Below, in pieces: positions 1-6,645 of a stretch of DNA of 40,308 bases. The DNA is taken from positions 1 to 40,308 of the forward strand of contig JAKAJH010000028.1 of the NCBI GenBank assembly GCA_021813905.1, written 5' to 3'. The DNA comes from Bacteroidota bacterium (lineage in GTDB: Bacteria; Bacteroidota; Ignavibacteria; UBA10030). Under the pieces are notes generated by a model. It saw only the letters and a list, made by a program, of their open reading frames with translations, was not told where the DNA came from and searched no databases. A program made the position numbers and the translations under genes. Numbering within the stretch: position 1 is the first letter of the stretch; each line of letters opens with the position of its first letter.

Positions 1-177
1 CGAGGAGGGACGAATCTTGAACTGATACGCATGCGCAGCGATGTTGTTCAGGTCGTTGATGATGGCATCTTTGTTCGCCTGAATGCTCTGGGCGCTGAAG
101 AGGCTCAGACCGACGGCGATTGCGATACCGACGATGATCACCCCGAGGATGATCAGAAGAAGTTGCTGTTGTCCCAT
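1..177 (-). CDS. Small single-helix membrane protein, pilin-like N-terminus (partial, 3' end outside window)
   Basis: Reading the minus strand from ATG at 177 gives 59 codons without a stop up to the window edge. The start is supported by a strong ribosome binding site (GGAGG about 6 nt upstream). The protein opens with a short polar MGQQQ segment, then a hydrophobic helix at roughly residues 6-28, then a helix rich in A, N, D and K that includes a run of asparagines and isoleucines (about residues 31-45). A short head, one N-terminal helix and a soluble rest is the general plan of type IV pilin-like proteins, but no prepilin peptidase site (G-F/M-E) is visible, so secretion by that route is not shown. 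From memory, similar short proteins recur in Ignavibacteria genomes as hypotheticals. Function unknown. The gene is incomplete because the window ends. Confidence 0.75.
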   Translation of the reverse strand, partial: MGQQQLLLIILGVIIVGIAIAVGLSLFSAQSIQANKDAIINDLNNIAAHAYQFKIRPSS

Positions 178-602
178 GGTGGACCTCCAAGTATTGGTTG
201 TGAATTACGACTGCGCGAAAACTCGTTTTCCGATGGCGGAGCATATTGTCCAAGTCCTGTACCACGGGCATGGACCACCGTTGTGGCGAGATATCGGCCA
301 AATCCGAGGCAAAAGCCACCCTATCGTCGTCAACGGAGGAACATTTTCCTCCCCCCCACGTCATTATTACCGGTAGAGGAATTACCATCGTTCAGTCCTC
401 GGAGAGTCCGAATCCGGCCAGAGGACCCGAAGAATATCGGGGACTCGTGAGGACGTTGGAGTGTGCTTGCCGGTATGCAATGCGGGACTGGATGCCACGA
501 CGGAAGGCGAACGTTTTCGTGTTGTCCCGATCTGAACCGAGCAACCGCGCCTGGATGCGTGAGGCGAAACGGCAGGAAGCGCAGCAGCCGGAGGGATTGC
601 GG
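178..602. other. Intergenic region upstream of the two divergent genes
   Basis: No convincing gene lies here; reading frames in this stretch have no family-like sequence. Two small dyads are visible. One is GGAGGAA-CATT-TTCCTCC at 335-352 (7-bp arms, 4-nt loop), the other an 8-bp palindrome TACCGGTA at 368-375. They may be operators or transcript hairpins for the minus-strand gene that starts at 177. No clear promoter for that gene was found with the TTG-N20-TA pattern seen elsewhere in the window. Confidence 0.4.
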
Positions 603-633
603 TTGACTCTCCCCGCACGTTCTTCTATATTAA
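603..633 (+). promoter_or_regulatory. Promoter of the TPR protein gene (TTG-N20-TATATTAA)
   Basis: TTG at 603-605 is followed after exactly 20 nt by TATATTAA at 626-633. The same spacing recurs before six other start points in this window. If transcription starts about 12 nt after the TA, the leader is near 40 nt, ending at the ATG at 677. The match lies in a locally AT-rich patch within GC-rich DNA. Confidence 0.55.
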
Positions 634-676
634 TTTTTACTTCATCATCGCCACGCCTAGATTCCGAGGATTCTCC

Positions 677-2590
677 ATGAAGAAGACCATTCTTGTGCTC
701 CTGTGCTCCGCCGTCTGCGTGTTAGGACGCCTTCCGGCTCAGGCACCATCCGTTCAGCTCAAGATCAAGGAGAAATCAGGATTTCTGGGCATGGGCGGAT
801 CGCGGATCGTCCTTCTCGGACTGGCGAACCAGAACCGCCAGAAGCCGGTCACGAGTGACAACGTCAACGCGGGGCCATACTACTATTTTCTCTGCACACC
901 GGTCGGCGATTACCAACTCGATGCGGATTTCGTCAAGGAGGATCTGGCAAACGTCCAGATCTATCAGAACGAACAGAAGTATGGTATCACCTGGAAGAGT
1001 GACATCATCGCCGACAGCGTGACGTCGATCCTTCTCGGTTTTCCGAAAGACATCAAGCTCAATCAGCTGTTCCTCTTCCAGTGTCAGGACGGCGACGCCA
1101 TCAACCAGGTGGAATTCAAGGTTCCTGAGGAGTACTGGCCCGGTTACACATTGCTTATGGACATGCTGAAACAGGGCGATGCGGCGGCTGCCGCGAAGGA
1201 TTACCGGACCGCCGCGGCGCTCTACGGACAAATTGCATCCCGGCCGGAGCTGCAGATCTTCACACAGTTCAATGAGGCACGCGAACGGCGCACACGGTGT
1301 TATTCCGCATTCCTCGGCAACGTCCTCGGCCAGTATCAGACCGTTATGGGCAACCAGCAGATCGATCTGAAGGACAAGATCGCGCAGATCGACAGCATCA
1401 GACCGTTGGTCACGTATGTGATAGATTCCCTGCCGCGGCCCGCATGGAACATCCCTCCCACCGACCCATCGGTGGCCACGATCCTCGACCGAAGCCGCAC
1501 GAGCCTTTCGCAGTTCACACTGGTCCGCGATTCACTCCAGCGCGCACTCGACGACCGGAATGTCAGCTGGATCATCGAGGGATCGGTAACCGGCACGAAC
1601 GGATATTTGTACCAGTATATGGTCGAGGCGCTGACGTACGCGTTTTCGTCGCTGAACTTTCAGGATACAGCCGCGACGGACCTGCAGGTGCGCATCCCGG
1701 AAGATCAGCGCGCTCGGCTTGTAAAGTACAATCTCACCGAGTCGTACGACACCTTCCTTCGCATCTGCAACGAGCGGTATCAGACGCATCTGCCGATCTT
1801 CCCGATCGATTTTCTGCCAAACCTTCGGAAGGACACGGCGGCATTCACGCTCCCGGTCTATCCGATGCTCAAGGCCGTGAACGACTATTATTACGGGAAC
1901 CTGGCCGCGGCGCGCGAAGAGGTGTTCCGCGTGTTCCGGACCTGCACGGAGCCGGAACTGACCGCAAAGTATGATTTCCTGCGCATCATGATCGGCATCC
2001 GCGAGCATCAGGTTTCCGCTGACGTCATGCGCATGCTGACGGACGCCGAGCAGTCGGAGCAGCAACGCGACGCGAACGCGGCGCAGGAAAAGTACCGGCA
2101 GCTGACGCTGGTCGCGCCGGACTTTGCGTACGGATTTTTCGCCCTGGGACGCTTCTACAGTCGCACTGGCGATCAGATCCGCGCCCTCTTCTCGTTCCAG
2201 CGGGCCTATCAGATCGACACACTGTATCTGACCGCGTACCGCGAGGCGTATAATCTGTACCTGAAGCAGGGCAACTATAAGCCGATGATCGAGGTGCTGA
2301 CCACCGCCCTGCAGAAAGGGAACGACTACTGGGAAGTAGACTACAATCTGGGCATCGCGTATCTCGGCGACGGCGATGCGGCCCGCGCGATTCAGAGCTT
2401 TGAGCGGGCGCTGGCCCTTAACGGTCGCAGCTACAAGACCAACATCCAGCTCGGCTTGGCCCATCAGTCGGTGAAGAACTTCCAGAAGGCGCGGGAGTAC
2501 TTCAACAGTGCCATCGGCCTCGACCCAACCCGACAGGAAGCGGTCGATTACCTCACAAAACTGAACGAACTGCAGCGAAACGCCCGCTAG
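677..2590 (+). CDS. Secreted tetratricopeptide-repeat protein
   Basis: 637-residue protein with a signal peptide (KK followed by a hydrophobic core, likely cut after AQA near residue 23), so it works in the periplasm or at the outer membrane. The N-terminal part (about 25-155) is a beta-rich domain I do not recognise. A helical region begins near residue 160, and the last ~190 residues are clear TPR units with the usual A/Y/F pattern (for example units ending in RAYQIDTLY, RALALNG and SAIGLDPTR). TPR arrays bind other proteins, so a scaffold or assembly role is likely, but no partner is indicated. It has its own promoter at 603-633 and a strong terminator at 2614-2643, so it appears to be a one-gene unit. 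The start is the first ATG and begins the signal peptide. Confidence 0.85.
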   Translation: MKKTILVLLCSAVCVLGRLPAQAPSVQLKIKEKSGFLGMGGSRIVLLGLANQNRQKPVTSDNVNAGPYYYFLCTPVGDYQLDADFVKEDLANVQIYQNEQKYGITWKSDIIADSVTSILLGFPKDIKLNQLFLFQCQDGDAINQVEFKVPEEYWPGYTLLMDMLKQGDAAAAAKDYRTAAALYGQIASRPELQIFTQFNEARERRTRCYSAFLGNVLGQYQTVMGNQQIDLKDKIAQIDSIRPLVTYVIDSLPRPAWNIPPTDPSVATILDRSRTSLSQFTLVRDSLQRALDDRNVSWIIEGSVTGTNGYLYQYMVEALTYAFSSLNFQDTAATDLQVRIPEDQRARLVKYNLTESYDTFLRICNERYQTHLPIFPIDFLPNLRKDTAAFTLPVYPMLKAVNDYYYGNLAAAREEVFRVFRTCTEPELTAKYDFLRIMIGIREHQVSADVMRMLTDAEQSEQQRDANAAQEKYRQLTLVAPDFAYGFFALGRFYSRTGDQIRALFSFQRAYQIDTLYLTAYREAYNLYLKQGNYKPMIEVLTTALQKGNDYWEVDYNLGIAYLGDGDAARAIQSFERALALNGRSYKTNIQLGLAHQSVKNFQKAREYFNSAIGLDPTRQEAVDYLTKLNELQRNAR

Positions 2591-2613
2591 AATCTCTGAT
2601 TTTGCTCAGCGGC

Positions 2614-2643
2614 AAAAGGGATTCCACGCCGGAATCCCTTTTT
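2614..2643 (+). terminator. Intrinsic terminator of the TPR protein gene
   Basis: Perfect 12-bp stem (AAAAGGGATTCC at 2614-2625 against GGAATCCCTTTT at 2631-2642) with a 5-nt loop, ending in a T-rich run that continues as TGCTTTTC. The final T run also supplies the TTG of the next promoter. Confidence 0.85.
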
Positions 2644-2671
2644 GCTTTTCCCGGGATGTGTACGTATATTG
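2642..2671 (+). promoter_or_regulatory. Promoter overlapping a terminator tail (TTG-N20-TATATTG)
   Basis: TTG at 2642-2644 and TATATTG at 2665-2671 are separated by exactly 20 nt, like the other promoters in this window. Taking a start about 12 nt after TA, transcription would begin near 2677, which is the first base of the hairpin that follows. The promoter could serve the downstream tRNA-Leu and tig genes if RNA polymerase reads through that hairpin. Confidence 0.55.
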
Positions 2672-2676
2672 AGAGC

Positions 2677-2724
2677 GCCCAACCAGGATCGGGGCGAAAT
2701 TCCTTGTCCTGATTGGGCTTTTTT
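2677..2724 (+). ncRNA. Very short hairpin transcript or leader attenuator with intrinsic terminator
   Basis: GCCCAA at 2677-2682 pairs with TTGGGC at 2713-2718, and next to it CAGGA pairs with TCCTG. A run of six T follows at 2719-2724, so this is a good intrinsic terminator. The predicted start of the promoter at 2642-2671 falls on its first base, so the product would be an RNA of about 48 nt made almost only of the hairpin. It could be a small RNA, or an attenuator that limits transcription of the tRNA-Leu/tig region. The terminator shape is certain; the RNA role is inference. Confidence 0.5.
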
Positions 2725-2959
2725 CACGCGGTTCAGGTGTCCGGCAGGCCTGGCGGCGCGGATCGTGGGCGGTTCTGCAGGCGGTATAGTACTTCCGGGC
2801 CTTGACAATTGACGGGTCTGCCCGTCGCTGCACCCGGCGCCAACATTACCGGATCGATGGCGGAATTGGTCCGACCCATTCGGGGTCGAGATCTCGTCCC
2901 ATCCCTTCGGGAGGGGACGGACAGACCTGCCCGCTGCAGTACAGTGGATGGTGTCCCTT
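2725..2959 (+). other. Non-coding region with a tRNA-Leu-like remnant and hairpins
   Basis: No gene is visible. GACGGG-TCTG-CCCGTC at 2811-2826 is a perfect small hairpin. At about 2851-2910 the text resembles the 5' end and D-arm of tRNA-Leu (ATGGCGGAATTGGT) joined almost directly to a T-arm-like part (GGGGTCGAGATC), with the anticodon and variable arms missing. A second hairpin (GTCCC/GGGAC with inner TCCC/GGGA) lies at about 2896-2918. I read this as a decayed tRNA-Leu copy, not a working gene. No promoter of the TTG-N20-TA kind sits directly before the tRNA at 2960. Confidence 0.35.
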
Positions 2960-3041
2960 GGGTAGATGGCGGAACTGGTAGACGCGCTGGCCTTAGGAGC
3001 CAGTGAGGAAACTCGTGAGGGTTCGAATCCCTCTCTGCCCA
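2960..3041 (+). tRNA. tRNA-Leu (anticodon UAG)
   Basis: Complete long-variable-arm tRNA. The acceptor stem is GGGTAGA against TCTGCCC. The D-arm reads TGGCGGAACTGGTAGACG, the anticodon stem CTGGC/GCCAG carries loop CTTAGGA (anticodon TAG at 2994-2996), and the T-arm contains GGTTCGAATCC. The discriminator is A at 3041 and CCA is not encoded, as is usual in Bacteroidota. It lies just upstream of tig. Confidence 0.93.
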
Positions 3042-3182
3042 CGCATCACCCAGACAAGAATCTGGATATTGTGGCAGGCGGGCGCGCTGGCCTTAGGAGC
3101 CAGTGAGGAAACTCGTGAGGGTTCGAATCCCTCTCTGCCCACGCATCACCCAGATGAGAGTGTAGCTGTAGTGGCAGGCACG
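2983..3182 (+). repeat. Tandem 100-bp duplication covering the 3' part of tRNA-Leu
   Basis: Bases 2983-3054 recur without change at 3083-3154, an offset of exactly 100 nt. The spacer after each copy is also related: both end in a shared GTGGCAGGC block (about 3071-3079 and 3171-3179). The duplicated piece starts inside the D-arm and so lacks the 5' acceptor strand. Confidence 0.85.
3071..3141 (+). pseudogene. tRNA-Leu(UAG) pseudogene, 5' acceptor and D-arm lost
   Basis: The anticodon arm, variable arm, T-arm and 3' acceptor strand are identical to the intact tRNA at 2960-3041. In place of the 5' acceptor strand and D-arm there is only GTGGCAGGCGGGCGCG, which is about 13 nt too short and does not pair properly with TCTGCCC. 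It should not fold as a charged tRNA. Confidence 0.75.
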
Positions 3183-3208
3183 CCTTGCCCGCTGAAGAAG
3201 GCTTGAAC

Positions 3209-3268
3209 GGGCAGGCCGCAGGAGCCAGTGGGGAAACCCGCGGGGATTCAAGTCCCCCCCTCTACCCG
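3209..3268 (+). pseudogene. Diverged tRNA-Leu 3'-half remnant
   Basis: The stretch AGGAGCCAGTGGGGAAACCC, followed by a T-arm with GATTCAAGTCC and a 3' end CTCTACCC, is a further diverged tRNA-Leu 3' half. The anticodon position would read CAG, but base 33 is G instead of the nearly invariant T, and no matching 5' half exists. It lies directly before tig and is probably part of the same decaying array. Confidence 0.5.
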
Positions 3269-3352
3269 CTGTGTGAATTCGCCGTTGCGGGAATGCGGCG
3301 ATGGTACCATCTGAACCCATTCATCAACGAACGAGTGCAAAGAGGACCCCGA

Positions 3353-4627
3353 GTGGAAGTTTCCATCCAGAATTTGACCGATGTCTCCCGCGAAGTCGCC
3401 ATTACAGCCACCCCCGATGACCTTCGGGAGCACTTCGAGCGGGCCTACCAGGAATATCGCAAGAAGATTGAGATCCGCGGCTTCCGAAAAGGCAAAGCGC
3501 CATTGGATCTCATCAAGAAGATGTACGGGGACCTGATCGAGCAGGATTCCCTGCAGGACGTCGCGTCGGAGCTCTACCGACAGGTCGTCAAGGAAAGGGA
3601 CCTGAAGCCGATCGGCGAGCCGACGCTGGTCGACATGGACTACAAGCGCGGCGAGCAATTCACGTGCAAAGTCCGGTACGACATACGGCCGACGATCACG
3701 CTGAAGGAGTACAAAGGCATTCCCGTCGAGAAGCCGGTCCATGCCGTCACGCCGGAGGAGATCGAACAGGAGCTGCGACGGCTGCAGCGCACCAATTCCA
3801 CGCTTGAACCGGCCGACGCGGTCACCGGACCCGAGTTCATTGTCACGGCAGACCTGCAGGACCTCGATGAGACGGGTACGCCGCTCATCGGCAAGAAGAC
3901 GGAGAACGTGCGGTTCTATCTGGCAGACGAACAGCTGGAGAAGCCATTCAAGGACGCGTTGGCGGCCGCCACGCCCGGTCTGCATGCGCGGATCCAGTTC
4001 GAACATCAGCACGGCGAACACACCCACACGGTGAACGCCGATGTGGAGGTGAAGAAGGTGGAGCGCGTCGTACTCCCGGATCTGGACGATGCGTTCGTGC
4101 AAAAGGTCACCAAGGACAAGTTTAAGACCTTGGAAGAGCTCCGTGCGAGCATCCACGCCGATGTCATCGCCTACTGGGAGACCCGGAGCGAACGTCAGGT
4201 GCTCAATGCGCTGACGGCCGAGATCATTCGCCGGCACGATTTCCAGGTGCCCGACTCCCTCGTCCGGAGCGTATTGGACGGCCTGCTGGAGGACATGAAG
4301 CAGGAGTATCCGAACAAGCGCCTGCCCGACGATTTCGACGAACAGAAGTTCCGGGAAGAGAACCAGGCGTACGCGCTCTACCAGGCCAAGTGGGCTTTGC
4401 TGCGGGAAGAGATCCTGCAGGCCGAGAAGCTGACGGTGGATGACGCCGACTATGAGCGCCTCGCGAACGAGGAATCGAGCCGTCTGAAGATCGATAAGGA
4501 CCGGCTGATCAAGTATTATCAGAGTTCCGAGCAGATCAAGGACCGCCTGATCGGTGACAAACTCATCAAGATGCTTGTGAATTCGGCGACAATTACCGAA
4601 GTTTCGGAGCGGTCCGAAGCGCATTGA
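3353..4627 (+). CDS. tig: Trigger factor, ribosome-associated chaperone and prolyl isomerase
   Basis: 424-residue protein, the normal length for trigger factor. It meets nascent chains at the ribosome exit tunnel and assists folding. The N-terminal ribosome-binding domain carries the signature GFRKGKAP at residues 43-50. A middle PPIase domain (about 150-235) and a helical C-terminal chaperone domain follow. I use the GTG start at 3353: it follows AGAGGA with 6-nt spacing and gives the family N-terminus MEVSIQNL. An in-frame ATG at 3185 would add 56 residues encoded by tRNA remnants and is rejected. clpP follows after 22 nt and clpX after that, the conserved tig-clpP-clpX order; an upstream tRNA-Leu is common in related genomes. 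Confidence 0.96.
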   Translation: MEVSIQNLTDVSREVAITATPDDLREHFERAYQEYRKKIEIRGFRKGKAPLDLIKKMYGDLIEQDSLQDVASELYRQVVKERDLKPIGEPTLVDMDYKRGEQFTCKVRYDIRPTITLKEYKGIPVEKPVHAVTPEEIEQELRRLQRTNSTLEPADAVTGPEFIVTADLQDLDETGTPLIGKKTENVRFYLADEQLEKPFKDALAAATPGLHARIQFEHQHGEHTHTVNADVEVKKVERVVLPDLDDAFVQKVTKDKFKTLEELRASIHADVIAYWETRSERQVLNALTAEIIRRHDFQVPDSLVRSVLDGLLEDMKQEYPNKRLPDDFDEQKFREENQAYALYQAKWALLREEILQAEKLTVDDADYERLANEESSRLKIDKDRLIKYYQSSEQIKDRLIGDKLIKMLVNSATITEVSERSEAH

Positions 4628-4649
4628 CGGAAGAGAAGAGAGAGCGATC

Positions 4650-5282
4650 ATGAAGAGACCCTATGAGCTGTACAATCAACTCGTTCCCATCGTTGTCGAG
4701 CAGACCGGTCGCGGCGAGCGGGCATTTGATATTTACTCCCGGCTGCTGAAGGACCGCATCGTGTTCCTCGGCACACCGGTGGACGACGGCATCGCCAGTC
4801 TGGTCATCGCGCAACTGCTGTTCCTCGAGTCGGAAGATCCCGACAAGGACATTCATCTCTACGTGAACAGCCCGGGCGGCAGCGTCTCGGCCGGCCTTGC
4901 CATTTATGATACCATGCAGTACATTCGCCCCGATGTTTCGACCATCTGCATCGGCATGGCCGCCAGCATGGCCGCCGTGCTGCTCGCCGGCGGCGCCAAA
5001 GGCAAGCGGATGGCCCTGCCGAACGCCCGGATCATGATCCATCAGCCGTGGGGCGGCGTGCAGGGAACGGCATCCGACATCAGCATCCAGGCCGAAGAGA
5101 TCCTGAAGACGAAGAAGAAGATCAACGAAATCCTCTCAAACCACTCCGGCCGAACAATGGAGCAGATCGAGAAGGATACCGACCGGGACTACTACCTGGC
5201 CGCTGCGGAGGCGAAAGAGTACGGCCTCATCGACAGCGTGCTGGTGAAACGGCCGACCGACGGCAAAAAGCCGGCGGCGTGA
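4650..5282 (+). CDS. clpP: ATP-dependent Clp protease proteolytic subunit
   Basis: 210-residue serine peptidase that forms the tetradecameric proteolytic chamber used by ClpX. The catalytic triad is visible and correctly spaced: Ser106 in GMAASMA, His131 in MIHQP and Asp180 in DRDYYL (25 and 49 residues apart, as in E. coli ClpP). The oxyanion-forming region is [10 protein letters not shown] at 73-82. The protein starts directly with the mature-type N-terminus and has little propeptide. A GA-rich ribosome binding site precedes ATG 4650. It lies 22 nt after tig and 31 nt before clpX, so the three genes are most likely co-transcribed. Confidence 0.97.
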   Translation: MKRPYELYNQLVPIVVEQTGRGERAFDIYSRLLKDRIVFLGTPVDDGIASLVIAQLLFLESEDPDKDIHLYVNSPGGSVSAGLAIYDTMQYIRPDVSTICIGMAASMAAVLLAGGAKGKRMALPNARIMIHQPWGGVQGTASDISIQAEEILKTKKKINEILSNHSGRTMEQIEKDTDRDYYLAAAEAKEYGLIDSVLVKRPTDGKKPAA

Positions 5283-5313
5283 CCTCCGGCGGCTGATCAG
5301 GGAACAGCATTTC

Positions 5314-6573
5314 ATGACGCAAAAGACGAAATCCGACGAAGGTATCACGTGCTCCTTCTGCGGGCGTTCGCCCGAGGAAGTGAACAGCATCATCGCGGGT
5401 CCGGACGTGTACATCTGCGACCTGTGCGTGGCCAGTTCCGTCGATATCATCAAGAACAACATTGCCGCCATCAACGCCCGGAAGGCAGGAGCGCATCGCG
5501 CCCTCACCCCGGCCGATATCAAGAACGCGTTGGACGAGCATGTCATCGGCCAGGAAACGGCCAAGCGCACGCTTGCCGTGGCGGTGTACAATCATTACAA
5601 GCGGATCGATTCCACCGAGCAGTTGCAGCATTTCGACGACGTCGAGATCGAGAAGAGCAATATCCTGCTTGTCGGTCCGACCGGCACCGGCAAGACGCTG
5701 CTCGCCCAGACGCTGGCGCGCATCCTCGACGTCCCGTTCGCCATCGCCGATGCGACGACGCTGACCGAAGCCGGCTACGTCGGCGACGACGTGGAGACCA
5801 TCCTCGTCTATCTGCTTCAGAACGCGGATTACAACATTGAGAAGGCCGAGCGCGGGATCGTCTATATCGACGAGATCGACAAGATCAGCCGCAAGAGCGA
5901 CAGCGCCTCCATCACCCGCGATGTCTCGGGCGAAGGCGTGCAGCAGGCGTTGCTGAAGATTCTCGAAGGCACGGTCGCCGGCGTTCCGCCCAAGGGCGGG
6001 CGCAAGCATCCCGAGCAGAGTCTGATCAACATCAACACGAAGAACATCCTGTTCATCTGCGGCGGTGCGTTCGAAGGACTCGAGAAGATCATCGAGCGGC
6101 GCATCACGCAGAACCCGATGGGCTTCGGGGCGGATGTGCACGGCAAGAAGAGCCGTTCGCGGGAACGCCTGCTCCAGCACATCGAACCGGATGACCTGCT
6201 GAAGTACGGCCTCATTCCGGAATTCGTCGGACGGCTCCCGGTGACCGCCACGCTCGATCCTCTCGACGAAGCGGCGCTGCTGAGCATCCTCACCGAGCCG
6301 AAGAACGCGATCGTGAAGCAGTATCAGAAGCTGCTCGCGATGGAGGGCGTGGACCTGGAGTTCGAGGAAGGGGCGCTGACGGCGGTCGTGGAAAAAGCCA
6401 TGGCGCGCGGCACCGGAGCCCGGGCGCTTCGATCCATCATCGAGAACGTGATGCTGGATGTGATGTACCAGCTGCCGTCCCGCCGGAACGTCTCGAAGTG
6501 CATCATCACCCGGGACACCATCGTCAAATCCAAAGAGCCGGTCTACCTCTACGAAGAGCGCAAGTCGGCCTGA
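5314..6573 (+). CDS. clpX: ATP-dependent Clp protease ATP-binding subunit ClpX
   Basis: 419-residue AAA+ unfoldase that feeds substrates into ClpP. The N-terminal zinc-binding domain has Cys13, Cys16, Cys35 and Cys38. Walker A is GPTGTGKT (121-128), Walker B is in IVYIDEID (182-189), the substrate-gripping pore loop is GYVG (154-157), the RKH loop is at 230-232, and the sensor-2 arginine lies in GTGAR (366-370). The ClpP-docking loop reads MGF (269-271) instead of IGF/LGF, a conservative change. It is last in the tig-clpP-clpX cluster and ends at a strong terminator shared with the converging lptD operon. Confidence 0.97.
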   Translation: MTQKTKSDEGITCSFCGRSPEEVNSIIAGPDVYICDLCVASSVDIIKNNIAAINARKAGAHRALTPADIKNALDEHVIGQETAKRTLAVAVYNHYKRIDSTEQLQHFDDVEIEKSNILLVGPTGTGKTLLAQTLARILDVPFAIADATTLTEAGYVGDDVETILVYLLQNADYNIEKAERGIVYIDEIDKISRKSDSASITRDVSGEGVQQALLKILEGTVAGVPPKGGRKHPEQSLININTKNILFICGGAFEGLEKIIERRITQNPMGFGADVHGKKSRSRERLLQHIEPDDLLKYGLIPEFVGRLPVTATLDPLDEAALLSILTEPKNAIVKQYQKLLAMEGVDLEFEEGALTAVVEKAMARGTGARALRSIIENVMLDVMYQLPSRRNVSKCIITRDTIVKSKEPVYLYEERKSA

Positions 6574-6595
6574 GGTCGCACCGCATCTGAAAACG

Positions 6596-6621
6596 AAAAG
6601 CCCGTCATTGGACGGGCTTTT
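6596..6621. terminator. Bidirectional intrinsic terminator between clpX and lptD
   Basis: AAAAGCCCGTC (6596-6606) pairs perfectly with GACGGGCTTTT (6611-6621) around an ATTG loop. T-rich tails exist on both strands (TTTTCTGTTTTTC on plus, CTTTTCGTTTTC on minus), so it can end both converging operons. Confidence 0.85.
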
Positions 6622-6645
6622 CTGTTTTTCTTTCGCTCGGACCGC

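Noticed and set aside
246-680. 144-codon plus-strand frame in the first intergenic region
   Set aside because: Low-complexity Arg/Ser-rich translation with no ribosome binding site; it runs across the promoter of the TPR gene.
2802-2826. TTGACA as a sigma-70-like -35 box before tRNA-Leu
   Set aside because: No -10-like element lies 16-18 nt downstream and the TTG-N20-TA layout is not met.
2587-3042. Minus-strand reading frame starting GREGFEPSRVSS
   Set aside because: This is the antisense translation of tRNA-Leu, a well-known false protein.
3185-3352. N-terminal extension of trigger factor from ATG 3185
   Set aside because: It runs through tRNA-Leu remnants and gives no family similarity; GTG 3353 has a ribosome binding site and the family N-terminus.
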